Below are positions 10,349 through 21,970 of a DNA stretch of 64,000 nucleotides, piece after piece. Under the pieces are notes generated by a model, which was not told where the DNA came from, did no database searches, and saw only the letters and a list, made by a program, of their open reading frames with translations. Origin of the DNA: Phycomyces blakesleeanus NRRL 1555(-) (lineage: Eukaryota; Mucoromycota; Mucoromycetes; Mucorales; Phycomycetaceae); contig NW_017265136.1 of assembly GCF_001638985.1 (NCBI RefSeq), positions 2,896,150 to 2,960,149 of the forward strand, in the 5' to 3' direction. The translations under genes and the position numbers were made by a program. The stretch's first letter is position 1. Every line of letters begins with the position of its first letter.

Positions 10349-13108
10349 GGTGCGATTGGAGATAACTATCTAAGTTTTTGGGTATTTTTTAAAAGTTTAT
10401 AACTTTTGCAAAACTTAAGTTAATATAATTCTAAGCTCTTAATTTGATAGATATGATCATTATCTATAGAATTAAGAGTTTACAATTGCTCTAACTACTC
10501 TGAATAAAAAGTCTTAGACTTTCAAAGTTGGGATGTATTAGCCTATTTACAATGGAGTTTACCCGGTTTTTACAATATTGAAACAAGTTAAATGGCTGTC
10601 ACTGACAGACATTAAATATAATTTCTTAAAAAGGCAAATCACGTGCATGTGACTTTGACTTTTATTGCGTACCTTTTATTATTTTGGTCTTCCTCAAGTG
10701 TTACTACTCAAGCTTAACACACTTATATTTAAAACACTCTAAAATGCCTTGTCCAAAAAAGAGATCAACAATGGCAAAGAAAATAAACAGATCGGCTAGT
10801 AGTGGAGCTTTTATTAAAAAAATACAATTAGAAAATGAAGATTATGTGGACTTGGAGTTTGACCATGAAGACGATATTGTTTTGGACGACAGAGAGCTCC
10901 AGGGAATGTCAGAAGAAGCTACTTCAGCTGCATATACAAACCAGCTGCTGAAATGGCATGAAGATGCTGATAAGTCGCTTTGTGGAACTTATCAGAAAAA
11001 TTCGTGAACAATTGAATGAAGAAAAAGAAAAGCAGATAATGATGCTTCAAATACGCAAGGAAGCTACCATCTTACAGATAAAGGCTTCTTTATTAATGTT
11101 CAAAAAGAGGCTCTAATTGAATTAAAAGAATCTATTGATAGTGAATTGGAGAACATACAGATTGACAAAATTGCTGTGCTTAAACTTGCACATGAAGATG
11201 TTAAGAAAGAGATTTTTTCTTATACTCGCGCAGGTCCTTCTTCTCAGTCAGTTGATGCTTTTGAACTCTGTAAGCTTAAATCAGTTGAATGCTACCTTCG
11301 ATACAGAATATCAGGCACCAAAACTATGGAAGCTTCAGAGAAAGCATTGATGGAAATATGGCTTCACAAAAACACTTATCGTTCAGCTGCTATAAGAAAG
11401 TATGCCAAAGAGTATGTTGATTTCCGTTCAATTGCCTTATACCAACAAGGAAAGCATTTGAGAAGACATTCTTTATTTTTGGATGAAGATATAAAGTCTA
11501 CTATCTGTAAATGGATTCAAAACCAGAGACCAGAAAGTCAAAGTCTTATCGAAGTGAAGAAGTACATTGATGGAGAGATTTTGCCAAGAAAGCTTGATAT
11601 ACCTGGAAATACTTCCACAAGTACAATCTAGAAGTACCTTCATGAATGGGGTTATGTGTTTAGAAAGAACTCTAAAAACATTTATTACGACGGTCATGAA
11701 AGAGAGGATGCGATTGCATACCATCAGAAATGGGCAAAAAGAATGATGGTGTACAAGAAGAAAATGGCAACTTTTTCTGAAAATGAAGAAACTATAGTTT
11801 TGCCAGTACTTAGATCCAATGAAATAGAGCATGTTCTTGTTACTCACAATGAATTGACATTCTATGCAAACGATGGGAAAGATACCATGTGGCTAATGGA
11901 AGTTGAAAATCCTATCCGTAAGAAAGGTCCAGGAATGTCTCTCATGATCAGTGGGTTCAAGTGCGTATGCCACAGAACAATGGCTGGAGGGGCATGGTTG
12001 TCACAAGAGGTATTCCGCCCTGGGGCCGACATAGATGGGTACTGGATGAGTGCGGATATGTTGAAGCAATTGAAAAACAATGTTATTCCTCTTTTTGAAT
12101 TGATTCACCCAGGGTGCAAGGCCGTCTTTTCATTTGACCAAAGCACAAATCACAAAGCGTATGGTCAAAATGCTTTGATCTCAAGCAAAATGAATCTAAA
12201 TGACAAAGAGATTGAAGACGACAATCCTTGTTCTTTGCGGGATACAGTATTTGTCCGGAATGGTGTAGAGGAAGTACAATCAATGTACTATGAGAAGGAC
12301 GAATGGTTTGCAAAGAAAAGTGGACAATTGGTCCAAAATAAGGTTAAATATGTTAAAGGCGTCCATCATATTCTGGAGGAGCGTAGTTTGTGGCTTGAGA
12401 AGGATCCGTATAATTCTATTAAGAAATGGCAACTAGACTGTAAGAGTAAAGACGCCTCTAAAGAAAGCAAGTGCTGTGCACATCATTTTCTGGCTTTACA
12501 ACCAGATTTTATGTCACAGAAAACTGCTCTTCATGAGGCTGTCAAAGACTCTGGTCATATATTTGAACTTTACCCTAAGTTCCATTGCGAATGCAATTGG
12601 ATTGAGAGGTATTGGGGTGCCGCAAAGCGTGAAGCTTGCCTCCAGTGTGACTATACATATAAGTCCCTGGATAAGAATATCCATACTTTCCTGGATCACA
12701 CTGGTAAGCTTCCAAATATCCGCTGGTATTACAACCACTCGTGGCGCTACATTGAGGCATACAGCCAAGAGATGAACGTGAAAGAAGCCAATGATGTTGT
12801 AAAAAAATTTACAAAAAAAAATATACTTCTCATCGCCGTGATGAAGGAAGAGAATAGAATTTTTATCTGTACTTTCTTTATTTTTTATTATTTTTGCTTA
12901 TAAATTATCTTTATCTCTAATTAGTATTTTATTAAATATATCAATTCTACTTTTGTGCTTATTCTTTACGTTTTGAGTGCTAAATATCATTGAATTTTGA
13001 TTTTTTTTTAAAGGTTGTCGGACATTAAATCATAATTGGCTGGCGGAGTTTTCCAGGAGAAAATTGAAACAAGTCCAAAAACATTGATACTTATCTCTGA
13101 TTGCACCA
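10349..13108 (+). mobile_element. IS630/Tc1-mariner-like DDE transposon
   Basis: Terminal inverted repeats of about 34 bp, both reading inward from TGGTGC (10349-10382 and 13075-13108), with roughly 80 percent identity and a shared GTTTTTGG inner end. TA dinucleotides flank both ends (10347-10348 and 13109-13110), as expected for a TA target duplication. The 2.76-kb body carries one plus-strand transposase. It interrupts the Harbinger transposase in frame. Confidence 0.8.
10744..12903 (+). pseudogene. IS630/mariner-like DDE endonuclease with coiled-coil N-terminus
   Basis: The start at 10744 gives MPCPKKRSTMAKK and an acidic segment. A helical segment (QLNEEKEKQIMMLQIRKEA, frame-shifted near 10975 and again near 11095) predicts a coiled coil. 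A helix-turn-helix-like region follows at about 11350-11630. The catalytic half is open from 11656 to 12903: YANDGKDTMW, then VFSFDQSTNHKAYG (Asp), CCAHHFLALQPDF, and FHCECNWIERYWGAAKR (Glu). This pattern is familiar from large fungal families of DDE endonucleases distantly related to IS630. A TAG at 11629-11631 separates the N-terminal and catalytic parts in the same frame. Two frameshifts and one stop make it non-functional as it stands. The 3' end sits about 200 bp inside the right inverted repeat. Confidence 0.75.
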
Positions 13109-13916
13109 TATCTTCTTTAATACAGTAGAGAGCAGATATATTTTCACTGGACTTATCTCTTAGATCTTCATTGCATACTTATACTTACAGAACTTAAAGT
13201 ACTTTTGTATCTCACCAAACTCCCATTCAGCTGCAACTCTAACCTTGAACATGCTCTTGTTGCATGCAGCTTCTACATCTATTATAGAACATTGAGCTTT
13301 TAGATATTTTATTAGTAATGATTAATATTTAACTTATTATAAAGACATGTACCCTGAAAGGGCAAATACAAGCATTGAGACCATATATGCTGGAACTCCA
13401 TACAAGGCGTAGCTTGCTTCAGAAATAGAAGCTGACTTCAAGTATTTCTCTAGTCTCTCTTCTGTCTTTGAGACAGAGTTGACATACTGGTCATATTTTG
13501 CTCCAAAGTATGGACCAAGTATGCTACTTGTAATTCTGTCATGTGTGACAATGTCTTGAAACTTTATGGCATGTATGTGTTTCCAGCCATTATAAAACGT
13601 CTTCTTAATCTCCTTGGGTTCACTTGGCTGCGCAATTGCTTGCCTTGTTTCATCAATGAATCCAATAACATTTAGAAGCATTGTGCCCTTATCATATATT
13701 GTCTTTGCAAGCCTTTTCAAGTTTTTGAAACTGAATTGCTTCGTGTTGAATTGGAGACCATACTAGATATTTTTGTATATGGCATTCTCCATTCCTTTGC
13801 ACACAGTTGAGATAGATTGGCAGCTCATTCCAAAAACCATAGACATTTCACTCTGACGTTTAGAAAAAACATAGTGATAAAGTAAAATCACAAGACCAAG
13901 ATTTCTATTAACTTGC

Positions 13917-13937
13917 ACTATGGGAAAAAAGGGGCGT
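13917..13937 (+). repeat. Putative CACTA-type terminus of Tnp2-type copy 2
   Basis: CACTATGGGAAAAAAGGGGC begins exactly where Harbinger homology ends. It lies on the 3' side of the minus-strand Tnp2-type transposase. The matching opposite end is not visible, because copy 2 is truncated at 21971. Tentative. Confidence 0.35.
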
Positions 13938-14149
13938 TTTTTGTAATTGTGACTTAAGTTTTGACTTATAATAATTAAAGAATAGCCAAAAATGCAGAAT
14001 GAAACAAGAAAATCTCTGTTTTTTGAAATAGCTGATAAAAAGCAAATTGACTATCTAGAATTAGATCTCAGAGGAGACAAAAGTACATTTTAACTACAGG
14101 TTTTACATTTTTAGCATGTATAGATTGAAATCGAGGACTATTAAAAGTC

Positions 14150-14164
14150 AGAGGTAAAAGACAA
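14150..14164. repeat. 15-bp target-site duplication of LINE 1, left copy
   Basis: AGAGGTAAAAGACAA is repeated exactly at 19510-19524. Confidence 0.85.
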
Positions 14165-14208
14165 TTTTTTTTGTAGGGAGCTGAAGGCTCTAGTTTATTA
14201 GTGAGCCT

Positions 14209-17200
14209 CTATGCTGCAAGGCAAAAGAGGAAAATCACAACTTGTTTTTGGCTTTTATATTTGTACAATGTTTTTCTATTTATATGTTTGTAGTTATATA
14301 TATTGTGGAGGTATGGAAGGAAGCTAAAGGGGGGGAAAGTCAAGAGCAAGTTCGCTCTTGAGGTGGTCGAGAAGAGAGGAAGCAGTGGAAAAGGCAGCAG
14401 AGGAGACAAAAGGAACGTGATCAAATATGAACAACCAATGATGGCGCCATATAGCCAGCAGCGTGCAGCCAAAATTGAGGCAGCAGAAAGAGAAGAGTTG
14501 GTGCACGGAGAGAATGTGAAGGATTGCAAACCAGAAAGTAAGACAGTGGGTGTCGCAGTCTGGGCGAAGTACAACGTCCAGATTGACAACCATACAGACA
14601 GTTTGACCGGACACTGGAACAAAAAATGAGTTTGATTGTCCAGAGGGTGAGAGCAGAGGGCACAGGATAGGTCTGGGAAAGTGGTAGGGATCCTAGAATT
14701 GAGGTGAGAACAGCAAGGAATGTTCTTGTGCAGGGCACGAAACCAAACATTGTGGGCCCCATGAGGCAGGGGGAAGGACCAAAACTGACAAAGCTGGCGA
14801 GGGACAAGTGTGGGGCTTATGGGGCGTGCAGAATTGGAGTGGAAATTGCAGAGTAGGCGGAAAGACTGGGTGGACAAACAATGTCAAGGGATGCCGGGGA
14901 CAAGAGCCGTCAAGAAAGGACACACATCAACAGCTGTACTGGAAGGCATATCTAGCAAAGGAAACTGTATGGCACAGATCGCAGGGGGAATGGTGGCATG
15001 ATACAGGACAGGGTGCAAGACAAGAGAGCAAGTGTAGAGACGTTCGAAGAACCGGTGAAGGACAATAGAACGACAGAGTATGCGGTGGAGGGGGCGTTGG
15101 GCAAGCATGCCAAAACTAGGATCTACTTCATAGGCGTCGGAAACCTGGAGATCGCGCCATGCAGATGGAAAGGGAGGGTGGTCTGGTTGTGCAGTAGTGA
15201 GATAGGAGAGAGGCAGAGAGAGACAGGTGGGGAGGTTGACTACCACGTCAGAGAAGTTGTGAGGGAGAAGGTTAATGGCAGCAAGTAGGGTGGTCAGAGG
15301 AGAGTCGAAATCAGTCGATGAGAGGATTGGAGAGATGGAAATATCAAAGGAACGAGTGGATCAGCAAATGAAGAGTCAAGGCAGAGAATGTAAAAGAACC
15401 AAGGCAGGACCAGGCCAGAGGGGGACAGTGGAGAGCGGACGAGAGGCCGAAGCCAGCGCAACTGAAGAGTAGCCTGTTGAATCTGAGAATCAAGGACCCC
15501 TAAACCGCCGAGCCAAATAGGCTGGCAGAAAGTGCCAAGAGAAATGGGAGGAAAGGAGCAGTATTGTATAAACTTACTCATGATTGAGCGAAGTCGATGG
15601 AAAAAGGATAGAGGTACAGTGACAACTCTGAGGACATGCCAGAGCTTAGAGAGGATGAGAGAGTTGAGCACTGTGGCACGGCCACAAATAGAGAGAGAGC
15701 AAGAGTAGTGGATATTACAGGTAGATTTAATCTTGGAAAGAATGTTGTCACAGAAAGAATGTTGTCACAGAAAGAATGTTGTCACAGAAAGAATTGCGCT
15801 GAGGTAAGGATTGGACAAGAGAAAAGCCAAGATATTGCAGGGGAGTGGAGGAAGATCTGTCAGACCAGGCGGTGATGTCAAATTGTTGTAGGATGAGATG
15901 CCATTCTGGCAGTGGAAGACCAGACAGGGAGAAAGCTTCAGTTTTATGGAGATTGATGCGAGCATTGGAGGCATGAGAGTATATGAGAAGATGATAATGA
16001 AGATGGGACAAGTGGGCGGCATCAGGCAGAAAGACTAGCAGATCATTGGCATAGGCCAAGAGCTTGATGGGCAGAAGTGGTGGAATAGCAGTGCATGGTG
16101 ATGGAGAAAATCCGGCAAAGGAAGGATCATGAATCCCATGATGCAACAAAGGTTCGAATGCAAGGTTAAAGAGTACAGGAGAAAGAGGATCACCCTGCTG
16201 GAGTCCACGAGCCTGAAGGAATGATTGGGATAGGTGTCCATTGACATTGATTTGAATCTGTGTAGAGAACAAAGTTGAGATATACAGGTAAGGAGGGAAG
16301 GGGGAAAGTTGAAATGCTGCAAGACCTGGCAAAGGTAGTCGGGATGGACTCTGTTGTAAGCTTTCTCCTGATCCAAAAGAAGGCCTACACCAGATGAACC
16401 GTCCTGTCTAGCCTGTGCCATAACCAACTTGGTCAGCATGCCATTGTCAGCAATGAAGCGTCCTTGTACAAACCTGGTCTGGAAGGGCGTAACAAGGGAG
16501 GAAGCAGCAGGCACCATGTGACAATTGATGAGGTGAGTGAACACTTTGGCATTGGTATTGATGAGAGCAATCAGGCACCAGTTGCGGAAGGAGGTGAGGT
16601 CAATTTTCTTGGGAAGAAGAGAGACGCAGGTTGATTGCCAGGACGAAGGGAACACACCAAGGGCAAGCCCATTGTTAAATATTTGAACAAGTAAGACAGC
16701 ACACATCAGATGGTTCATAATTAATCGCAGAATCTCATAAGGCAGGCCATCCGGCCCAGGGCTACTGGCATTAGGAGTACGAGTGGTGCTGTCTCAGATG
16801 TCATCCAAGGTGAAGGGTTTAAGGAGGATTGTGAAGGTAGTTTCGGAAAGAAAGAGGTCTGGTGGCAAGTGAAGGAGGAGGTCGTCAATAGTTGTCTGAG
16901 CAGGAGGGTTGGGTGTGTAAAGATCTTCATAAAATGCAGCAGCAGCTTCCATAAGATCATCAGGATCAGTGCATAAGTTGTCAGTGAAGGGGTGGCAGAG
17001 GCTGGTTATTGTGGTTCAAGCTTGGCGAAAAGCAACTGTGCATTTCAAAAACCCAGCGGTAGTTTCGCCTTGCTCTCTCCAGTGTTTTCCAGCACGAAGG
17101 GCTAGTATCTTGGTGCATTCCTGTTGAACTTGCTGAAGTTGATGCTCGACGATGGGCAGCTGAAAGTTCTGAGCAGGCTGGTGGCAAAATCTATGTATCA

Positions 17201-18182
17201 AATGGTCACATTTACTCTGAAGCTTTACCTCCAAAGTGGCAAGTGATGGGCAGGTTGTGCGTGAATATGAACGTGTGAAACGAGCCACTTCGACTTTGAT
17301 CAGATCCCACTGTGATTGGGGGGAAATTGAAGGCGAGAGTAGTGGTATGAAGGATGAAAGACAGTCGGACAGGGAGGAGCGGAAGGAAGGGATGTTTGCC
17401 AAATGAGGGTTCGCACACCACAAACCTCGACCAATGTGAGACAGCATAGGAAAACTAAGACAGGTATGTACAAGGCAATGATCGGTACACAGGGGCTGAA
17501 CAAATGTGACAGTGGATGAAGAGTGACAAGATGCTATATCCTTGGAGACATATATGTAGTCAATAGTCAAAGAGGAAAGGTTGCAATGAAAGGTAGGCAT
17601 AGATTGAGCGTTAGACAAAGGGACACAGTCTACAAAGTAGTTAGCAACAAAATGCAGCCATAGACGTGGTGCGAGGCCAGCACAAGAGGTATTTGCATAT
17701 GAGGAATAATTAAAATCTCCTAGCATAAGAAAGCGAGAAGGAAGGGAAGGGAGAAGATGTGGGGAGGATAAGAGAGAGGTGAGAAAATCATATCAAGGAC
17801 GATATGAAGCAGGGACATATAAAACGCAAATACAAAATGGGGCAAACAAATTGGAAGAGTGAACAATGGTGGCAGTAATGCAATGACCACAGAGAGAAAA
17901 AAGAGGATCAGTAAAAGAAATGAGGAGAGAGAGGGAAACCAAATCACAGTGAGGAGATTATAGTGAGTCGGATGCTTGAAATTGAAGATGAAACGTCTGT
18001 TGAAGAGCGTCTGTGTTGGCATGAGTTTCTTGAAGGGCAAGTATGTCTAGAGAGAGGGAGCAAAGATATCTAATAAATAGAGAGTGATTATTGGTGTTTC
18101 CGGACTTGACAAGTCCATGGCAGTTTATGGAGGCTATATTAATCATAAATTTAAGAATGATTGCCGTCTGCCATCTCGTCAT
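14209..18182 (-). pseudogene. LINE 1 ORF2: AP endonuclease and reverse transcriptase, degraded
   Basis: The N-terminus holds IASINCHGL and LDILALQETHA (Asn and Glu of the APE-type endonuclease). MLGDFNYSSYA, LTIDYIYVS and CTDHCLV (17710-17450) complete the endonuclease. RT blocks follow: SPGPDGLPYEI, LLLDQEKAYNRVHPDYL (15990-16400), GLQQGDPLSPVLFNLAFEPL, and LLAYANDLLVF at about 16040, where the usual A-D-D catalytic motif has become A-N-D. The C-terminus carries a zinc-binding CALCSHPLDNQTHFLFQC (zf-RVT type). It is spread over many frames with multiple stops. The mutated RT motif alone would abolish polymerase activity. Confidence 0.75.
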
Positions 18183-18389
18183 CAGTTAGGATATTCTGGG
18201 AGTCTTGGTCATTGTCGCCATCAAAAGCGCTGGGGTGAAATTCTTCTTCGTCTTTAGTGGAGCCGGAAGTGTAGAAGGAGGGAAGAAAAGCGTTGTGGAG
18301 GGGGTGAAAGACGGGATCATACTGGGTGTTGTGTGTCTGAGGAAGAGGCAGAGTGGGGTCGAAGAGTGCGCCTGTGTGGCTGTTGTCAG

Positions 18390-19509
18390 TTAGTCTGCCA
18401 AGTGCAGCAAACCTGTTGGCAGACTGGCAGAGGGAAGTAGGAACAGCAGGGACAGAGGTCGTCGCAGTGTCAAGGAATTCGTGTGGGAGGTGGTGGTAGT
18501 AGGTGGGGATCCCTCAGCCATCATAGGTGTACCACAAGGGGGGATCGATTTCTTGGCTGGAGGTCTGTGAAATGCACCGGAAGTAGTCTTGCATGAGTGA
18601 TCAGGGAATTTAGGTGTTGTGGAAACCTTGCAGGGTCTCTTGGAAGAGCTGGCATCCGTGGGGGGTGCTCTAGGGCAGGCATGTTGCAAGTGACCAGTCT
18701 GGTCACAAGTGAAGCAGCGTCAGGAATCTTTGGGGTGGTCTGGACAGTTTTCAATAGCATGGCCCATAAATTTACAATAATTACAGTGAATACCCATCTG
18801 TTTCCAGATACCTAAGAAGTACAAGTCGCCATCATACGGGATCTTATATGAGAGTTTGGCAAGGGTGGCATCAGGGTTGGGTGGTCATTCAAGGTAAGCA
18901 AAACCAGTGCCATCAAAAAAATTGGCATGAAGATGCAAACCGACTTTGTGGATGGTGCCATATGCAGCCAAGGCTGTTTTGATAGCCTCTTCAAGCAGAG
19001 GGGAAGGAAGGTATGGAAGCTGGGAGAGGGAAATATGCAAGATTTTTGTGCCTGGGGCAATACCCATAGAGGGGAAGTACGTTTGGCCTCCAACCAGGAA
19101 GCCTTTGGAACAGAGTTTGGTGCAGATGGTAGAATTGGTCAGGTGTAATTCGTGGATGAGCAGTTGACGATGAGCGAATGGTATTCCCAAGGTGCATGCT
19201 GTAGGAACGCTTGCTCTGAGAGCAGTCCAGAATTCAGAGGTAAGGGTAGAATCCGTTGGTGGGGTGAAGAATACCGAATGACAAGATATACTTTCATGCC
19301 AGACGCAATCCGTAGATGTTGGCAAGTTAGAGAAAAGAACAACTGGTACTTGACCGGGGGCAGGAGTGGCTGTGGCAACATCGAGATATGACCTAGTGTT
19401 GGTTGTGGTAGAGGTAGTAGTAGAGGGTTGTGGAGTGGTTATATTGGCTTGACCTAGTGTTGTGGTGAACCCAATAGGTGGGTCCAGTACTTTAGCGGGA
19501 AGAGCTATG
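18390..19509 (-). pseudogene. LINE 1 ORF1, gag-like with two CCHC zinc knuckles
   Basis: The N-terminus is Thr/Pro-rich, followed by a globular region (LPTSTDCVWHESISCHSVFF). Two CX2CX4HX4C knuckles sit near 18690-18790 (CNYCKFMGHAIENC and CFTCDQTGHLQHAC). This matches RNA-binding ORF1 proteins of LINEs. Stops lie between the globular part and the knuckles (about 18885) and between the knuckles (about 18720). A basic, Pro/Thr-rich tail ends near 18390. The apparent open frame upstream to 19805 belongs to the target gene and not to the LINE. Confidence 0.65.
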
Positions 19510-19524
19510 AGAGGTAAAAGACAA
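19510..19524. repeat. 15-bp target-site duplication of LINE 1, right copy
   Basis: AGAGGTAAAAGACAA matches 14150-14164. Confidence 0.85.
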
Positions 19525-19802
19525 GGAAAATATCTAAACTTTCTGCTGCAAAGATGAAATTTGTTAAGACAATTTGAAAAAAAATGTATTACAATAAAAA
19601 AAACAAAATAAAGGTCTCTATATTGACCAAGATTTAATTTCGGGCTGCGGTTAAGTTCTGGCCACACTATATATTTTGTTTTTGTTGTTGTTGTATTGCC
19701 CGTTGCATCTGACACCACAAGACCAACCAACTCCTTGACGTCTGCCAGGTGGACTACCTTCAGTTTGAGCTGACCATTTACTACCACCAGAATGACATTG
19801 TA

Positions 19803-21144
19803 CACTGACCCATATTTAATTTAAGTATTTTTTAAAATCCCAATTTTTTCAATGAAAATATACAACTTCTTTACATCTTTTTATCATCTTAACGTATAGC
19901 TAGAGCTCTGAAATAATTATGAGTAATATATATTAGCTATGTGAATAGATATATGTAATTTATTAGAAAGTTTAATAGTGAGTATGGAATTCATTATTTT
20001 TTCTATGTTCTTTGATTCGATTTGGCATTGACATACAATGTGCTTTCACTACTTTCTTTTGTATTTTTTTCCATTCTTCTTGAAGAGCTCTGGCCAACGA
20101 GTGTAAATTCGTTGGCTTTACCCTTCTAGCTCTCAGCTGGCATTCCAAGTATGCCCAAATGTTTTTTATTGGGCTCAGATCAGAGCTGTTTGCTGGCCAT
20201 GTCATCACTGGCAGATTCACCTCTTCTTTGTATTTTTTTGCCAAAATACCTTTATGACAGGGTGCATTATCTTCTTGGAAAATGAACTCGCCATCTTTCC
20301 TTTGCTTAAGGCGTCGAAATTAGGGCATAAATTGAAGTCGTAAGAGTCTTATGTACTTCGTCTGATTTAGTGTGCCATCGACAATTACAAGTTTTCCCAC
20401 TCCACCAGCCCAAATGCACCCCCAGACCATCACTGAGCCTCTTCTGCCTTGTACTCTTGGACGTACATAGCCTCTTCTATATTTCTGTGCTGGAGTGCGC
20501 CAAACACGTACATTTCCTGCCCTTGGATAAACCATGAATCTGAACTCATCACTCCAGATTATCCGATTCCACTGTTGATTGCGACAACGAGCATCTCTTG
20601 CAAACTTTAATCTGTTTTTTATGTGCCTTTCCTTTAGCAAAGGCTTCTTTGCAGCAATACAAGAGCATAAACCAATCTTTTTTAAGGAATTACGAACAGC
20701 ATCCCTCTTGATGAGTATACCTGAAGATTCCTGAATTTCAGCTGTAATCATGTCTAATGTTGCAGTTGGGTCATTGCGCGCAATATTTCCCAGAGCTCTC
20801 AAATCACAATCATTCAAGAGAACAGGTCTCCCTTCACGTTTTTTTGGTAAGGGCAGTACCCGTTTTCTTCACTCTCTCAATGGTTGTTGTCACTGTCGTG
20901 TAGGGTAGTTCATACTTGTGCACAATCTTAGCCATGGGAATTCCAAAGTCATAAGCACCCACAATCTTGCCTTTCATGTAATCTGAAAGTTCTGGACTCT
21001 TTTTACGAGATTGTTTAATGATTTTAGAAGACATGAGAAGATTTGATTGAGAAAAAGAATGAAAACATAAATAAAAACAACAATGGCTGCTTTTTCTCAA
21101 AATTTCCTTTTTGGTAATATACGTAAACTTATTTAAGATCAGTG
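19803..21144 (-). mobile_element. Tc1-like transposon
   Basis: 1342 bp, with CACTGA termini and imperfect inverted repeats of about 25 bp reading inward to AAGTA and ACGTA. TA flanks both sides (19801-19802 and 21145-21146). It carries one minus-strand transposase and interrupts the Tnp2-type copy 2 coding frame exactly at the TA. Confidence 0.85.
19972..21034 (-). pseudogene. Tc1/mariner DD34E transposase, catalytic Glu lost
   Basis: The start at 21034 gives MSSKIIKQSRKKSPELSDY, the N-terminal helix-turn-helix region, continuing to VTTTIERVKKTGTA. A 1-nt shift occurs in an A7 run near 20837. The second HTH and catalytic domain follow: VIIWSDEFRF-like IIWSDEFRFMVYP (first Asp, about 20545), FQEDNAPCHKG (second Asp, about 20265, across another shift), and SSDLSPIKNIW (about 20165), where Tc1 enzymes have P-I-E-N-I-W. 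The Glu codon has become Lys (AAA). Tc1 enzymes cut and paste at TA sites; this copy is inactive on three counts. Confidence 0.85.
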
Positions 21145-21970
21145 TATAATACAGTGCTATATATCAGCACCAAAACAAGGGGCCACCTTTTACCAGAATT
21201 CCCATGTTCGAAGAAAAGAATTACTTTTCCAAAGAAGTCTTTTGCCACAGGAGTGTATTGGCAACGTACATTTGTGAACAGATCGACTTGCATCTGAAGA
21301 TGAATGTGATGTGCCTCTCTTAATGTTTTTTGGGAAAATGAGGAGTCAATCACACAGCTATTAATAAAAGCTTTGCAGCTAGTTATTATAGCTGGTTCAA
21401 TCGTCCTGCATTCCACCCCCTTTGATCTATAAAAGTCTCGAATAAGAATCGGAAGACAAGAAATGTCTTCAAAACTGTCAACAATTGTTTTATATCCTAA
21501 AGGTCCCCAGAACTCGATATTGGAATCTGCACCAGCACGCTCGCCCTTGCTAGTAATTGGCCAACCAGCAGACATATCCTCATACTATAATACAACACCT
21601 CTCTGTTTGCCTCCTTCAGAATCAGTCAACAATTGCTGTGTATGAGCCAGCCAGACCATTATGTTTCTGGCATTCACGCCAATTGCTGAATTGCTTTTGA
21701 TGGCGTGAGAGTACTTGCCAATAGCATGCTCTACTGATCTTGTGCTGTATGAGCGTCGAGGACCAAAGGCACTGATCATATTGAGGTAATGTTGTAGAAG
21801 GTGCTGGTTGATAGTAAAGACCGTTATTTTTATTTTATCATTTTGATAAAGGTCTTCAATATACATGTTTCATGATTGTAATTTTCTAGAAGAAAATTAT
21901 AAGTGGCAAGAAAAAAAACACTGAATCTTATTAAACATACCTTTTTATAGAGGTTTGTTCCTCTGCTGAT

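Larger units (their letters stand above)
10211..13916 (-). pseudogene. PIF/Harbinger DDE transposase, split by a nested element
   Basis: Read on minus from 13916 to 13109, then from 10348 to 10211. GFIDETRQAIAQPS (13630 region) matches the first Asp (GFIDGT). LGPYFGAKYDQ matches the second Asp region. YALYGVPAYM matches the family GDPAY box with D changed to V. VRVAAEWEFGEIQKYF (about 13200) carries the Glu, and VHCVYCNDLLTS..LKPPTLEEYI forms the C-terminus. The frame runs straight across the insertion point when 10349-13108 is removed, which shows the nested element landed in the coding sequence. Extra stops occur near 13165 and 13760. The 5' end is missing: homology stops at 13917, where a CACTATGGG terminus begins. 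Dead copy. Confidence 0.75.
14165..19509 (-). mobile_element. LINE 1: non-LTR retrotransposon with zf-RVT end
   Basis: On minus, a gag-like ORF1 is followed by an endonuclease/reverse transcriptase ORF2, with a short A8 tail at 14165-14172. The insertion is bounded by a perfect 15-bp target duplication, typical of target-primed reverse transcription. No ATG is apparent at the 5' end of ORF1, so the copy may be slightly 5'-truncated. It landed at the last codons of the Tnp2-type copy 2 gene. Confidence 0.85.
14149..21866 (-). pseudogene. Tnp2-type transposase copy 2, 3' half, split by LINE 1 and Tc1
   Basis: The minus-strand blocks 21866-21145 and 19802-19525 join in frame once Tc1 (19803-21144) is removed: STVLY then NVILVVVNGQLKL. 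The first block has FTINQHLLQHYLNMI, GPRRSYSTRSVEHAIG and YSHAIKSN, the DUF4218-like segment also seen in copy 1. The C-terminus reads LKVVHLADVKELVGLV and IVWPELNRSP. The last codons are split by LINE 1 at 14150-14164. A TAG or TAA lies near 21585. Everything upstream of the NQH region is missing, because the gene stops at a solo LTR at 21971. Confidence 0.7.

Noticed and set aside
14303..15875. Series of plus-strand open frames rich in Arg/Glu/Gly
   Set aside because: Shadow frames of the minus-strand LINE 1 ORF2; no family motifs.
18885..19805. A single 306-residue protein
   Set aside because: The 15-bp target duplication at 19510-19524 shows it fuses LINE ORF1 with a transposase target.
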